Positions 7,393-16,027 of a stretch of DNA of 64,000 bases are shown here, piece by piece. Position 1 is the first letter of the stretch; the number at the start of each line of letters is the position of its first letter. The DNA lies in NCBI RefSeq assembly GCF_000010165.1, contig NC_012491.1, forward strand, positions 811,001 through 875,000, given 5' to 3'. The DNA comes from Brevibacillus brevis NBRC 100599. Its GTDB lineage: Bacteria; Bacillota; Bacilli; Brevibacillales; Brevibacillaceae. The notes beneath the pieces were generated by a model. That model saw only the letters and a program-made list of their open reading frames with translations. It made no database searches and was not told where the DNA came from. The translations under genes were made by a program, and so were the position numbers.

Positions 7393-7644
7393 TTGATAAA
7401 CCACAATGTAGGACCGGACTACGATATAATTCACGTTCATCCAAAAGGACCCGGGATCGTTCCAAGTGGGGGTTCAGCTGAGATATACACGTCGTATCTC
7501 GATTATACCCCAAATAAAGGGAAAATTATAAAGAAGAAGCCTTCTTCCCATATGTCTTCCGCAAATTTTAAATGGCATGTAGAAGAGATGTTAGACGCCC
7601 TTCCATCTAAAAGGCCATTTTTTATGGATCAACAAACAGGAAGG
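7393..7644 (+). pseudogene. Possible C-terminal fragment of a secreted or toxin-like protein
   Basis: An open frame with protein-like composition (INHNVGPDYDIIHVHPKG, then SGGSAEIYTSYLDYTPNKGK) has no ribosome binding site and no convincing start, and its first residues run into the DUF3139 gene's upstream region on the other strand. The later part of the same frame (beyond about 7640) reads as non-coding. The His/Asp-rich opening could be part of a nuclease-like toxin tail, which would fit the nearby SUKH gene, but I recognise no family. Treat it as a remnant of unknown origin. Confidence 0.3.
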
Positions 7645-7715
7645 AGAGGATTATCCCCTGCTTTTAGGGAATCATTCATACCATTCAGATTCAAGCAAAT
7701 GTGGAGGTGTCCGAT

Positions 7716-8417
7716 TTGACTCAAACAGAAGGAATCAAAACGATCAAACTGGAGATGGACGCGGGAGGCAATCCATTCGTCGTCCACACCGCAGTGCTAT
7801 GGGATGAGAATGAAGCCATTCTTGTGGATACAGGCATCCCCGGACAATTGGAGCTGATTCAGAACGTACTGGCGAAAGAAGCGATTCCTTTTGAAAAATT
7901 GACGAAAATCATCATTACCCATCAAGACCGGGATCATATCGGCAGCTTGCCTGAAATAGTAGCAGCAAAGGAAGGAAGCGTACAGGTGGTTGCTCACGAG
8001 GTAGCGATTCCGTATCTGGCAGGAGAAACACCCTTGATCAAAAGTGGGGTACTGGCCCCTCCGGTAAAAGTGGATCATGCCGTACAGGATGGCGATGTTC
8101 TCCCTTACTGTGGAGGTATCCAGGTGATTTATACGCCCGGTCATTCCCCCGATCACATCTCTTTGTATCATATTCCGAGCAAGACGTTGATTTCAGGAGA
8201 CGCCCTCACAGCACAAGATGGTGTACTGATGCCCTTCAATCCCGAATTCACGCCTGATCAACCGACGGCACTGCAATCGATCCGCAAACTGCTCGAGTTC
8301 GATATAGAGACAGTGATTGCCTATCACGGCGGCGTTTGTACAGGGGGTATCAAACAACGGCTAGCGGAAATCGTAGCAAAGGAGGGCATGGATTCAGATG
8401 AACATCCGCAGAGGTAA
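7716..8417 (+). CDS. MBL-fold metallo-hydrolase (YflN-like)
   Basis: A 233-residue metallo-beta-lactamase-fold hydrolase. The metal motif reads THQDRDHIG (residues 68-76), the variant with Asp in place of the second His seen in YflN-type proteins. Further ligands are in GHSPDHISLY, SGDAL and AYHGG. The substrate is unknown. I choose the TTG at 7716 because GGAGG lies exactly 8 nt upstream; a GTG at 7701 overlaps that site and is unlikely. The 3-prime end overlaps the GNAT gene by 20 nt, so the two are translated from one message. Confidence 0.8.
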   Translation: MTQTEGIKTIKLEMDAGGNPFVVHTAVLWDENEAILVDTGIPGQLELIQNVLAKEAIPFEKLTKIIITHQDRDHIGSLPEIVAAKEGSVQVVAHEVAIPYLAGETPLIKSGVLAPPVKVDHAVQDGDVLPYCGGIQVIYTPGHSPDHISLYHIPSKTLISGDALTAQDGVLMPFNPEFTPDQPTALQSIRKLLEFDIETVIAYHGGVCTGGIKQRLAEIVAKEGMDSDEHPQR

Positions 8418-8874
8418 AGAACAAGAAGCAAGCGAACTGAGTGAGCTTGCCTATCGCTCCAAAGCTTATTGGGGATACAGTGATGAATTCATGGAGGCTT
8501 GTCGCGATGACCTGACGCTATCATCTGCCTATATCGAGACGCAGGAAGTATATGTGTTAGAGGACGAGGGTAGCATCAAAGGCTTCATGAGTTTGGAAAA
8601 GGATGCAGAGCAAGAGCAGTGGCTATTAGGCTATTTGTTCATGGAACCGGAGGCGGTTGGAAAAGGTTACGGAAAGGCTCTGTGGCAGCATATGGTGGAG
8701 GTGGCACAAAAGCTGGATATCCCAGTCATCACCATCCACAGCGACCCGTACGCAGAACCGTTTTACTTGTCGAGAGGGGCAAAGCGCGTAGGAGAAATCG
8801 CATCTACCGTTTTCCCGGGCAGAATATTGCCGTTGTTGGAAGTAGAAATCGAAAAGGAACGGAGTGTGGAATAG
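8398..8874 (+). CDS. GNAT family N-acetyltransferase
   Basis: A 158-residue GNAT-fold acetyltransferase. Visible elements are the N-terminal EQEASELSELAYRSKAYWGY helix region typical of small-molecule GNATs, the central VYVLEDEGSIKGFMSL strand pair, and the acetyl-CoA loop region LFMEPEAVGKGYGKALWQHM (V-G-K-G-Y-G, the Q/R-x-x-G-x-G/A site), followed by the IHSDPYAEPFYLSRGAKRVGE beta-bulge segment. The acceptor is unknown. It starts inside the end of the MBL-fold gene, so expression is coupled to it, and a hairpin terminator follows before the convergent response regulator gene. Confidence 0.85.
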   Translation: MNIRRGKEQEASELSELAYRSKAYWGYSDEFMEACRDDLTLSSAYIETQEVYVLEDEGSIKGFMSLEKDAEQEQWLLGYLFMEPEAVGKGYGKALWQHMVEVAQKLDIPVITIHSDPYAEPFYLSRGAKRVGEIASTVFPGRILPLLEVEIEKERSVE

Positions 8875-8901
8875 CTGCAGTCTATTCCAAGCAGCTTCAA
8901 C

Positions 8902-8933
8902 GCTCAAGCATGTTAAATGCTTGGGCTTTTTAC
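8902..8933. terminator. Terminator between convergent genes
   Basis: GCTCAAGCAT pairs with ATGCTTGGGC (one G-T pair) and is followed by five Ts. It serves the GNAT gene and possibly, through the A-rich flank, the minus-strand regulator. Confidence 0.65.
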
Positions 8934-8944
8934 GCTTCTCTTCC

Positions 8945-9652
8945 TTATTTTACGATTTTATACCGGATCGCCTTGGCAACTGCCTGTGTACGATCCTCCA
9001 CGCCCATTTTCTGCAAAATCCGATGGATATGTGTCTTGACGGTTCCCCCTGAGATAAGCAGGTGCTGCGCAATTTGATCATTCCGTTTACCGTAGGATAG
9101 CTGCTCAAGTACGTCCCGCTCTCGATCAGTCAACTGATCAAACATGACAAGGGGTGGAAGCGTAGAGTCACAGTCAGCATCAGAATCAGGCTCGTAATTC
9201 TTTTGTTGAAACTGTAGAACCTCCGCGAGAGCCTTTGCAGCTGTAGCCGTGTAGAACAGTGCCTCGCCCTGATGGGCCCTGCGAATGAGGTCTAACATAT
9301 CCTGTGAATCGGAATCCTTTAGCATATAGCCGACAGCACCAGCGCGAATACCGTCTACGATGTAATCGTACGTGTCAAAAGTAGTGAGGATTAATACTTT
9401 TACCGAAGGATGGAGTCGAGTGATTTCGCGTGTTGCATCGATTCCTGACATATTCGGCATTTGTACATCCATTAAGACTACATCAGGAATGATTTCCCCT
9501 ACAATCTTCACGGCTTCTTCTCCATTAGAAGCCTCCCCGCTTACCTCCATATCCTTCTGCATTTTGATGACATATCCCAATCCTTGGCGGATCATCGTTT
9601 GGTCATCGACCAGGACCACACGAATGGTCTCTTTTTTGTTTTGATTTTCCAT
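8945..9652 (-). CDS. NarL/LuxR-family response regulator
   Basis: A 235-residue two-domain regulator. The receiver domain (about 10-130) has the acidic pair D16-D17, phospho-acceptor D62 in VVLMDVQMP, and the LKD lysine near 112. The C-terminal LuxR helix-turn-helix (about 170-232) reads LTDRERDVLEQLSYGKRNDQIAQHL and then GTVKTHIHRIL. The linker between domains is long and acidic (DSDADCDS). The gene lies 35 bp downstream of its partner kinase in one operon. It may control the divergent MarR-RND efflux operon, which shares its upstream region; that link is inferred only from position. Confidence 0.9.
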   Translation of the reverse strand: MENQNKKETIRVVLVDDQTMIRQGLGYVIKMQKDMEVSGEASNGEEAVKIVGEIIPDVVLMDVQMPNMSGIDATREITRLHPSVKVLILTTFDTYDYIVDGIRAGAVGYMLKDSDSQDMLDLIRRAHQGEALFYTATAAKALAEVLQFQQKNYEPDSDADCDSTLPPLVMFDQLTDRERDVLEQLSYGKRNDQIAQHLLISGGTVKTHIHRILQKMGVEDRTQAVAKAIRYKIVK

Positions 9653-9687
9653 GCTGGCATTCCTCCGTATTTATCGCTATTTGTTTA

Positions 9688-10851
9688 TCAAAGCGGAAAG
9701 CTGATGTCAATTTGAAAGCCGTGGGGCTCTCGAATGGAATAGGAAAGGTCTCCGTTTAATTCCTTGGTTTGTTCTACGATACCTGTTAAACCAGAGCCGA
9801 GCTTGATTTGATGATGATTCGTAATATTCCCATTGTCCCAAATGGCCAAGAATAGGTAGTTTTGCTTTTTTTCAATCGTGATGAAAATTTCTGTTGCATC
9901 AGAATGTCGTATGGAATTGGTAATCGCTTCTTGGAGAATCCGGTAAAGCGTAATAGTCATGTGCTGAGAAAGAGGAATGTCTGGATTGGGACTGATCAGC
10001 TGCATTTTGATGTCGGTATGCTGTTGGGCTCGTGATAAGAGTATACGTAGCGGTGTGATTCCCAGAGAGGATTTGTCTGCAGCCAATGTATGGACAGACG
10101 AGCGTATATCATCGAGGCTTTGCTTGGATACCGTAAGCATGTCTCGGACAGCCTCCTGTGCGTCACTCGGTCCCCCTTGCAGCATGTATTTCAAAGCATT
10201 CAATTGAACGATTAACGATGTGAGACTGTGTCCCAAGGCGTCGTGAACATCGCGGGCGATTCGGGTCCTCTCCTCAAGTACAGCGGCACGAAGTGTATTC
10301 ACAGAGGCCTCTTGAAGTTCAGAATGAGCTTCCTGGAGTCCAACATGCGCCTCTTGCAATTGTTTCAGATGCTGCTGACTCGATTCCTTTGCTTGATTTT
10401 GAACAGATAGTCCTCGTGCCCCGAGATACCATCCCATATAGGTCACGACATAGCCGACAACCTCCTCAAACATATAGTCTTTATGAAAAAACATGTAAGA
10501 AAAGGAGCATGCACCAAAAAAAATCGCATAGTACAATGCTCGGCGTTCAAGGATATGGAATCCAATAAATGCCACCAGTGGCAAGGATAGACCGACTTCT
10601 TGCCCTACATAGAGAACCTTTATAAATGACACGGTACCAATAACGATAATGGCGATGTCTTTTTGAAACGGTTTCCAATTCTTTTTGGGTCTGAGAAACA
10701 TCAGCAGGAAGCAGAAGATGATGATCAGCGAGATGATAAATGGAATGGTGGGTTCATGAATGTAAGCACTTGGAATGAGAAAAAATGAGATCAATACAAA
10801 AAAACAAATGAGCAGGAAACGGGAACGGAAAGATGCAGCTGAAGCGTTCAA
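9688..10851 (-). CDS. Sensor histidine kinase (HisKA_3 type)
   Basis: A 387-residue membrane kinase. About five hydrophobic segments fill residues 11-145 with almost no extracytoplasmic domain, so it probably senses membrane or intramembrane cues. A coiled coil (QLQEAHVGLQEAHSELQEA) leads to the HisKA_3 box with phospho-acceptor H203 (RIARDVHDALGH). The ATPase domain follows (LYRILQEAITNSIRHSDA, then WDNGN and GSGLTGI). It is the first gene of a two-gene operon with the response regulator behind it. The system resembles LiaS/DesK-type kinases, but the signal is unknown. Confidence 0.9.
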   Translation of the reverse strand: MNASAASFRSRFLLICFFVLISFFLIPSAYIHEPTIPFIISLIIIFCFLLMFLRPKKNWKPFQKDIAIIVIGTVSFIKVLYVGQEVGLSLPLVAFIGFHILERRALYYAIFFGACSFSYMFFHKDYMFEEVVGYVVTYMGWYLGARGLSVQNQAKESSQQHLKQLQEAHVGLQEAHSELQEASVNTLRAAVLEERTRIARDVHDALGHSLTSLIVQLNALKYMLQGGPSDAQEAVRDMLTVSKQSLDDIRSSVHTLAADKSSLGITPLRILLSRAQQHTDIKMQLISPNPDIPLSQHMTITLYRILQEAITNSIRHSDATEIFITIEKKQNYLFLAIWDNGNITNHHQIKLGSGLTGIVEQTKELNGDLSYSIREPHGFQIDISFPL

Positions 10852-10909
10852 GAAGACAACCTCCTTTCTTGGTATACGTACCCATTATATTTTCATTTTA
10901 GCATGCGCT

Positions 10910-11018
10910 GTCGTCTATCTCCGGGTGTACGGTCTTCTATCTCTGGATAGATAAAATCAAATTCCACAATTTGACTACCCGATAGACTTCGGGGACGAAT
11001 CGTATAAGTACAATTTGA
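10910..11018. promoter_or_regulatory. Divergent control region with inverted and direct repeats
   Basis: Between the kinase and the marR gene lie TCAAATT and AATTTGA arms separated by CCAC (10957-10974), with the CAATTTGA half repeated at 11011-11018. This is a plausible operator for the adjacent MarR protein. Further left, TCTATCTC occurs twice 22 bp apart (10913 and 10935), suiting a dimeric response regulator. Both assignments are inference from pattern and position. Confidence 0.4.
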
Positions 11019-11079
11019 TCTATGGAGGGGAACACCCCAAACGATAGTCCGAAAAATAGAGAATGGGTAGGAGGCTTTT

Positions 11080-11463
11080 ATGAACGAACTGTTTCAGGTA
11101 GCGAAGATTCTAAGAGATACGAGCACCGTATTTTCCACACTTTCCATGCAAGCATTGGATTCAAGTGATATCACCTGGCAACAGGTTCTCATTCTGGAGC
11201 AAATTGCGATCAGCCCGAAAACAATGGGAGAAATCAGCAAGGCGATTGATCTTTCCTATAGTACGACCTCAGGTTTAATCAGTCGGCTGGAACAGATGAA
11301 CTTGGTGCGCAGATTTCGTGATAAATCGGATCGGAGAATTGTGTGGGCAGCATTGACGGAGCGTGTACCAGCGAATTGGACGGAACAAGAAGGAAATGCT
11401 TGTACACCTACATCGCTTCATTCCTTGCGCGCGCTTATTTTGGAGAAAGAAATACTGAGCTGA
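11080..11463 (+). CDS. MarR-family regulator, C-terminus possibly frameshifted
   Basis: A 127-residue protein that follows the MarR pattern through the winged helix: TWQQVLILEQIAISPKTMGEISKAID, then SYSTTSGLISRLEQMNLVRR, then the wing FRDKSDRRIVWAALTE. After ALTE the frame turns into VPANWTEQEGNACT, which is not MarR-like. The +1 frame instead reads VYQRIGRNKKEMLVHLHRF, a normal MarR dimerisation helix. A single-base change near 11362 is likely, in the genome or in the read. The gene opens the efflux operon (38 bp before the pump gene) and presumably represses it. Confidence 0.75.
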   Translation: MNELFQVAKILRDTSTVFSTLSMQALDSSDITWQQVLILEQIAISPKTMGEISKAIDLSYSTTSGLISRLEQMNLVRRFRDKSDRRIVWAALTERVPANWTEQEGNACTPTSLHSLRALILEKEILS

Positions 11464-11501
11464 TACGCTGAGCTCCCTACAAACGAAGAGGTGAGAAAAT
11501 T

Positions 11502-14500
11502 TTGAATATATCAGAGCTATCCATTAAACGTCCGGTCACGATGATTATGATATCCATAGCCATCTTCATTTTTGGTTTGGTTACCTTTCCTCGCTTGGCT
11601 ATTGAATTGATGCCATCGCTGAATGCTCCTGTCGCCGTAGTTGTTACCTCTGTGGAGGGGGCGGCTCCAGCCGAGGTAGAAAAGCTGGTTACCAAGCCGA
11701 TCGAAAATGCACTAGGCACGGTTCCGAATTTAGACAAGGTCACATCAACCTCTGTTAATGGCTCCTCCTCGGTCATCCTCCATTTCAAGTGGGGAACAGA
11801 CATGGATCAAGCGACGTTGAATATGCGAGATAAAGTAGATTTGGTCCGAGGGAGCTTGCCTGAGTCAGCTGGTTCACCAAGGGTGTTGAAATTTGATCCG
11901 ACAAGTCAGCCGATACTTGATCTGGCTGTAACTGGCGATCAAGATGTCAACAAACTGAAAAAAATCGCCGACGATGTAATCAAGGCCCGTTTGGAACGAA
12001 TTAACGGTGTTGCTTCTGTCACGGTCACTGGTGGGCAAGAGCGAATTGTCGATATCATCGTAGACCCAGCCAAACTAGCCGCCTATGGATTGACATTGGA
12101 TCAAATAAAGGCAGCACTAGAAAACAGCAATATATCAGGATCAGCGGGTGCGATACGGGAAGGTGACGCAAAGACCAGTATTCGCGTGCAAGGAGAATTC
12201 ACCAATGTGGACACCATTGCACTCACGCCGATCTCTGTTGGTGGGAGCTTCATCCGATTGAGTGATATTGCCAACGTAACAGACACCATCAAAGAAGTGA
12301 CCAATCTGAGCTACATTGATGGAAAGCCAAGCCTGGGAATTTCCGTGATGAAAGGCACAGGCGGCAATACGATCAAAATCGCAAAAGACGTAAAGGCTGA
12401 GCTGGAGAAGATTAATAGCACGCTTCCAGCAAATGTAGAAACAAGTATCGTTCTCGATACCTCTACCTATATCCAGAGCTCCGTTGACAACACGGTAGTA
12501 CATGCTCTTGCAGGTGGTGCCATTGGCGTACTCATGCTGTTCTTCTTCTTGGGCAGTCTGTCGTCTATGCTTATTGCGGTCATTGTCCTGCCTGTATCGA
12601 TCATATCAACCTTCCTCTTGATGTATATGACAGGTCAAACAATCAACCTGATTTCCCTGGCAGGTCTCACGCTCGGATTGGGATCATTAGTGGACTTCGC
12701 GGTTGTTATGCTGGAAAACATTTTCCGTCAGCGGGAACAAGGCAAAGGCATGATGGAAGCGGCATTGGTTGGTTCCAAAGAGGTAGGAACCGCGGTGATG
12801 GCATCCGCATTGGCACAAATTTGCGTATTCTTACCGATTGCACTGACAGAGGGGATTGTTGCTGAGCTTTTCGCACCGTTAGCGTTGACGGTCGTTTTCT
12901 CACACATCGCTGCACTCGTTTTCACCTTCTTGCTGGTGCCAATGATGAGTGCTCGCCTGTTAAAAACTGTCCCGGAGCATACAAAACATGAAAACTATCG
13001 AGGCTTCAATCCACTAACCTGGTTTAACATTGGATTCCATAAGGTAGAAAAGGGCTATCAAAGGGTACTCAAATGGGCATTGGGTCATCGAAAAACCGTG
13101 ATTGGATCTGCTTTTGCCATGTTGATTGGCTCATTGATGCTAGTTCCCACTCTCGGAGCAGGGTTTTTCCCGGATATGGACCAAGGAGTAATCCAAGTAG
13201 AGATCAAGCTGCCGAAGGGTACTGTCTTGACGGAAACAGAAAAAGTAATGAAGCAAGTAGAAGAAGTGGTCAATCAAGTGCCAGAAAAGAAATTGGTCAA
13301 GTCCTCGGTCGGGGGTGGCGACGGTATTTCAGAGAGCGGTGCATCTACTTCTCATAACGCAACGATCGAACTGCACGTAGGAGAGATTACTACGAGACAG
13401 CGATCGACAGAGGCAATTGCTGTGGGCCTGCAAGAGCAAGTCAAGCATATTGCAGGAGCAGATATCAAGGTGAAATCCCTTTCCGGTGGTATGGGGGGCG
13501 GAGCAGCCATCTCGATTGAAATTCGCGGAGATGATCTGGACGTCTTAACGGAACTGAGCGAGATTGTAAAAGGGGAAATAGCCAAGGTACCGGGAACGAT
13601 GAACGTATCTACCAGTGTTAAGGAAATGAGTCAGGAGTTCGATGTGAAGGTCGATACAGAGAAGACGAGCTTGTACGGGTTGACAACAAATGAAATCCTT
13701 TCTGCTGTGCGAACTTCTTTCCAAGGTCAAACGGTTACCCAGTATCGTACGGGCGAAGATGAAATTGATATCAATCTCAAGCTGCCAGAAGACTATAAGG
13801 AAGATATCAACTACTTGAAGAACCTGCGTATTTCCACGCCTACGGGCGCTCAAATCAGTCTCACTTCCGTAGCGACCATTAGCAAAGTCGAAGTACCACC
13901 ATCGATTGAGCGCAAAAACATGACGCGTGAAGTGACGGTCACAAGCGATTTGATCGGGGATAACCTGCAAGCGGCCGCGACGGAGGTTACGAATATCATC
14001 AATAAGCTGAATGTTCCGGATGGCTACACCATCGAAATGGGCGGACAGAGCGAGGATATGGGAAATTCTTTTGTGAATCTGGGTCTCGCGATCATCTTGT
14101 CCGTCGTGCTGGTGTACATGGTCATGGCTGCTCAGTTTGAATCACTTTTCAGTCCATTTATCATCATGTTCTCGGTTCCTCCGAGCCTTACTGGGGTCAT
14201 ATTGGGGCTTCTGTTTACAGGAACACCTATTACTGTATCTGTTTTGATCGGGTACATTTTGCTGATCGGTCTGGTCGTGAACAATGCGATTGTGTTAATC
14301 GATTTGATCAATCAGTTGCGTGCAAAAGGTTGGGAGCTACATGAAGCGATTTTACATGCAGGACCTGCTCGTCTGCGTCCGATTTTGATGACAACCCTCA
14401 CGACGATTATGGCCATTGCTCCGCTCTCCGTTGCTGCTGGGTCTGGTTTAGAACTGCAAGCGCCCATGGCTACTACCGTCATGTATGGCTTGATTTTCTC

Positions 14501-14633
14501 CACCATGATCACACTCATACTCGTACCTGTGGTTACCGTGTGGTTTGATGAGATGGGACAAAAGAGACGCAACAAACGAAAGCAAAAGCAGGAAAAGAAA
14601 ATCCGTACCACGTTAGAATCGACAAATGCATGA
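11502..14633 (+). CDS. RND-family efflux pump (AcrB/SwrC-like)
   Basis: A 1043-residue inner-membrane transporter of the hydrophobe/amphiphile efflux family. Start is TTG behind GAAGAGGTGAG. The N-terminal RPVTMIMISIAIFIFGLVTFP helix, large porter loops, the middle TM block with LGSLVDFAVVMLEN (intramembrane Asp relay), a second large loop and a C-terminal TM block with GYILLIGLVVNNAIVLID give the full duplicated RND layout. It exports drugs, detergents or lipopeptides using the proton gradient. The closest known type in Gram-positives is SwrC/YerP, involved in surfactin resistance. The gene order regulator-pump-adaptor is the reverse of the usual adaptor-pump order. Confidence 0.9.
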   Translation: MNISELSIKRPVTMIMISIAIFIFGLVTFPRLAIELMPSLNAPVAVVVTSVEGAAPAEVEKLVTKPIENALGTVPNLDKVTSTSVNGSSSVILHFKWGTDMDQATLNMRDKVDLVRGSLPESAGSPRVLKFDPTSQPILDLAVTGDQDVNKLKKIADDVIKARLERINGVASVTVTGGQERIVDIIVDPAKLAAYGLTLDQIKAALENSNISGSAGAIREGDAKTSIRVQGEFTNVDTIALTPISVGGSFIRLSDIANVTDTIKEVTNLSYIDGKPSLGISVMKGTGGNTIKIAKDVKAELEKINSTLPANVETSIVLDTSTYIQSSVDNTVVHALAGGAIGVLMLFFFLGSLSSMLIAVIVLPVSIISTFLLMYMTGQTINLISLAGLTLGLGSLVDFAVVMLENIFRQREQGKGMMEAALVGSKEVGTAVMASALAQICVFLPIALTEGIVAELFAPLALTVVFSHIAALVFTFLLVPMMSARLLKTVPEHTKHENYRGFNPLTWFNIGFHKVEKGYQRVLKWALGHRKTVIGSAFAMLIGSLMLVPTLGAGFFPDMDQGVIQVEIKLPKGTVLTETEKVMKQVEEVVNQVPEKKLVKSSVGGGDGISESGASTSHNATIELHVGEITTRQRSTEAIAVGLQEQVKHIAGADIKVKSLSGGMGGGAAISIEIRGDDLDVLTELSEIVKGEIAKVPGTMNVSTSVKEMSQEFDVKVDTEKTSLYGLTTNEILSAVRTSFQGQTVTQYRTGEDEIDINLKLPEDYKEDINYLKNLRISTPTGAQISLTSVATISKVEVPPSIERKNMTREVTVTSDLIGDNLQAAATEVTNIINKLNVPDGYTIEMGGQSEDMGNSFVNLGLAIILSVVLVYMVMAAQFESLFSPFIIMFSVPPSLTGVILGLLFTGTPITVSVLIGYILLIGLVVNNAIVLIDLINQLRAKGWELHEAILHAGPARLRPILMTTLTTIMAIAPLSVAAGSGLELQAPMATTVMYGLIFSTMITLILVPVVTVWFDEMGQKRRNKRKQKQEKKIRTTLESTNA

Positions 14634-14653
14634 GAAAAGAGGAGGAACCATTC

Positions 14654-15883
14654 ATGATCATAAATAAAAGAATCGCGATTGTGGCGCTACTTTCCCTTAC
14701 CTTGATCACAGGCTGCGCAAGCCAGGAGGATGCAGCGACGACTGCTGCCCCTCCAGCAGAAACGGTTACCCCTGTACAGGTTGCAACGGTGGCACACGGC
14801 GTGGTCACATCGGAGGCTGGACTGACTGCAAAATTGGCACCAAGTGAGGAAGTCCAAATGTCACCAAAAACTAGCGGGAAAATTGCATCTCTCCCAGTAA
14901 AGCTGGGTCAGGCCGTAACAAAAGGACAATTATTGTTTACACTCGATACGAATGAGTTGTCTAACAGTGTAAGAGAGCAAGAAGCAGCTCTCCGTGTGGC
15001 AAAAGCGAACTTAACCCAAGCAGGCAGTACCTCTAACCAAAGCTTGGTGGAAGCACAAAATGATTTGACGGAAGCAGAACGAGCGCTTGCTGACGCCAAA
15101 CTGAATCAACAACGTAATCAGACGCTGCTCGCAGAGGGAGCGATTGCTACTGAGAAAATGGAAGAGGTAAATACAACGCTCACAAAAGCCCAGATTTCCT
15201 ATGACAATGCAAAGCAGAAGCTGCAAGGCGCGAAACAAAAAACGGGTGTGCAAGTATCGGCAGCGAGTGTCACTGAGTCCGAGGTCAGACTGCAAAATGC
15301 TCGTGAGCAATTGGCAAATGCAAAGGTTGTCTCCCCCATCGACGGATTTGTCGCAAGCGTGAACGGAGCAGTAGGGCAGATGGCAGGCCAGCAACCTATT
15401 GTGACCGTCGTCAAAACGAATCCACTTGTGGTCAAAGCGAATTTGTCTGAAGCAGATGTGACGAAAGTAAAAGTAGGAACAGTCGTCAAAGTAAACGTGC
15501 AGTCTACAGGCAAAACGATTGATGCAAATGTAACGGCGATTAGTCCGGTCATGGATTCGCAGCTCAAAGCCTATCCAGTAGAAATCACGATTCCAAATGC
15601 TTCTCATGAATTGAAGTCCGATATGGTCGTAAATGTTACCTTCCCGCAAGGTTCAGATGGAGCGAAGTCACTCGTTATTCCTCGCAAGGCCGTATTTGAA
15701 CGTGAAGGCAGACAATACGTGTTCAAGCTGGAAGGGGAAACAGCCAAGCAAGTGGAAGTGTCAACGGGCAACTCGACAAGCGAGTTGATTGAAGTAGTAT
15801 CCGGCCTAGCGAATGGAGATAAAGTCGTGGTAAAAGGACAGACGCTGCTTGCAGATGGCGGCAAGGTGAGTATTCAGGAGTAA
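14654..15883 (+). CDS. Efflux RND adaptor (membrane fusion) lipoprotein
   Basis: A 409-residue HlyD/AcrA-type adaptor. I choose the ATG at 14654 (AGAGGAGG nine bases before) over an ATG overlapping the pump stop. A lipoprotein signal with box LITGC (Cys21) anchors it to the outer face of the membrane. Then come a beta-barrel start, a split lipoyl domain (KTSGKIASLPVKLGQAVTKGQLLFTLDTNEL and AKVVSPIDGFVASVNGAVGQM), a long coiled-coil hairpin between them (about residues 85-210) and the C-terminal beta and membrane-proximal domains (VVKGQTLLADGGKV). It works with the pump encoded immediately upstream. A terminator follows. Confidence 0.9.
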   Translation: MIINKRIAIVALLSLTLITGCASQEDAATTAAPPAETVTPVQVATVAHGVVTSEAGLTAKLAPSEEVQMSPKTSGKIASLPVKLGQAVTKGQLLFTLDTNELSNSVREQEAALRVAKANLTQAGSTSNQSLVEAQNDLTEAERALADAKLNQQRNQTLLAEGAIATEKMEEVNTTLTKAQISYDNAKQKLQGAKQKTGVQVSAASVTESEVRLQNAREQLANAKVVSPIDGFVASVNGAVGQMAGQQPIVTVVKTNPLVVKANLSEADVTKVKVGTVVKVNVQSTGKTIDANVTAISPVMDSQLKAYPVEITIPNASHELKSDMVVNVTFPQGSDGAKSLVIPRKAVFEREGRQYVFKLEGETAKQVEVSTGNSTSELIEVVSGLANGDKVVVKGQTLLADGGKVSIQE

Positions 15884-15895
15884 GTAGATAGGGAA

Positions 15896-15928
15896 GAAAA
15901 AGAGGCGGAGCAGATCCGTCTCTTTTTG
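15896..15928 (+). terminator. Terminator of RND operon
   Basis: AAAAGAGGCGGA pairs with TCCGTCTCTTTT around a five-base loop, with a run of Ts. Confidence 0.85.
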
Positions 15929-16027
15929 TTATGAAATGGTAAAAACATTTACTCTACCAAATATGCCAAACAGAGTATAATTTTAGCTAAGATCAATTGG
16001 GAGCAATGAGGGGATAAGGAGTCATAC

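Noticed and set aside
8619..9077. 152-codon plus-strand frame across the GNAT/regulator junction
   Set aside because: It overlaps two well-supported genes and a terminator, with arginine-rich random-looking translation.
15011..15649. 212-codon minus-strand frame within the adaptor gene
   Set aside because: Antisense to a clear lipoyl/coiled-coil adaptor; Cys/His/Arg-rich translation and no ribosome binding site.
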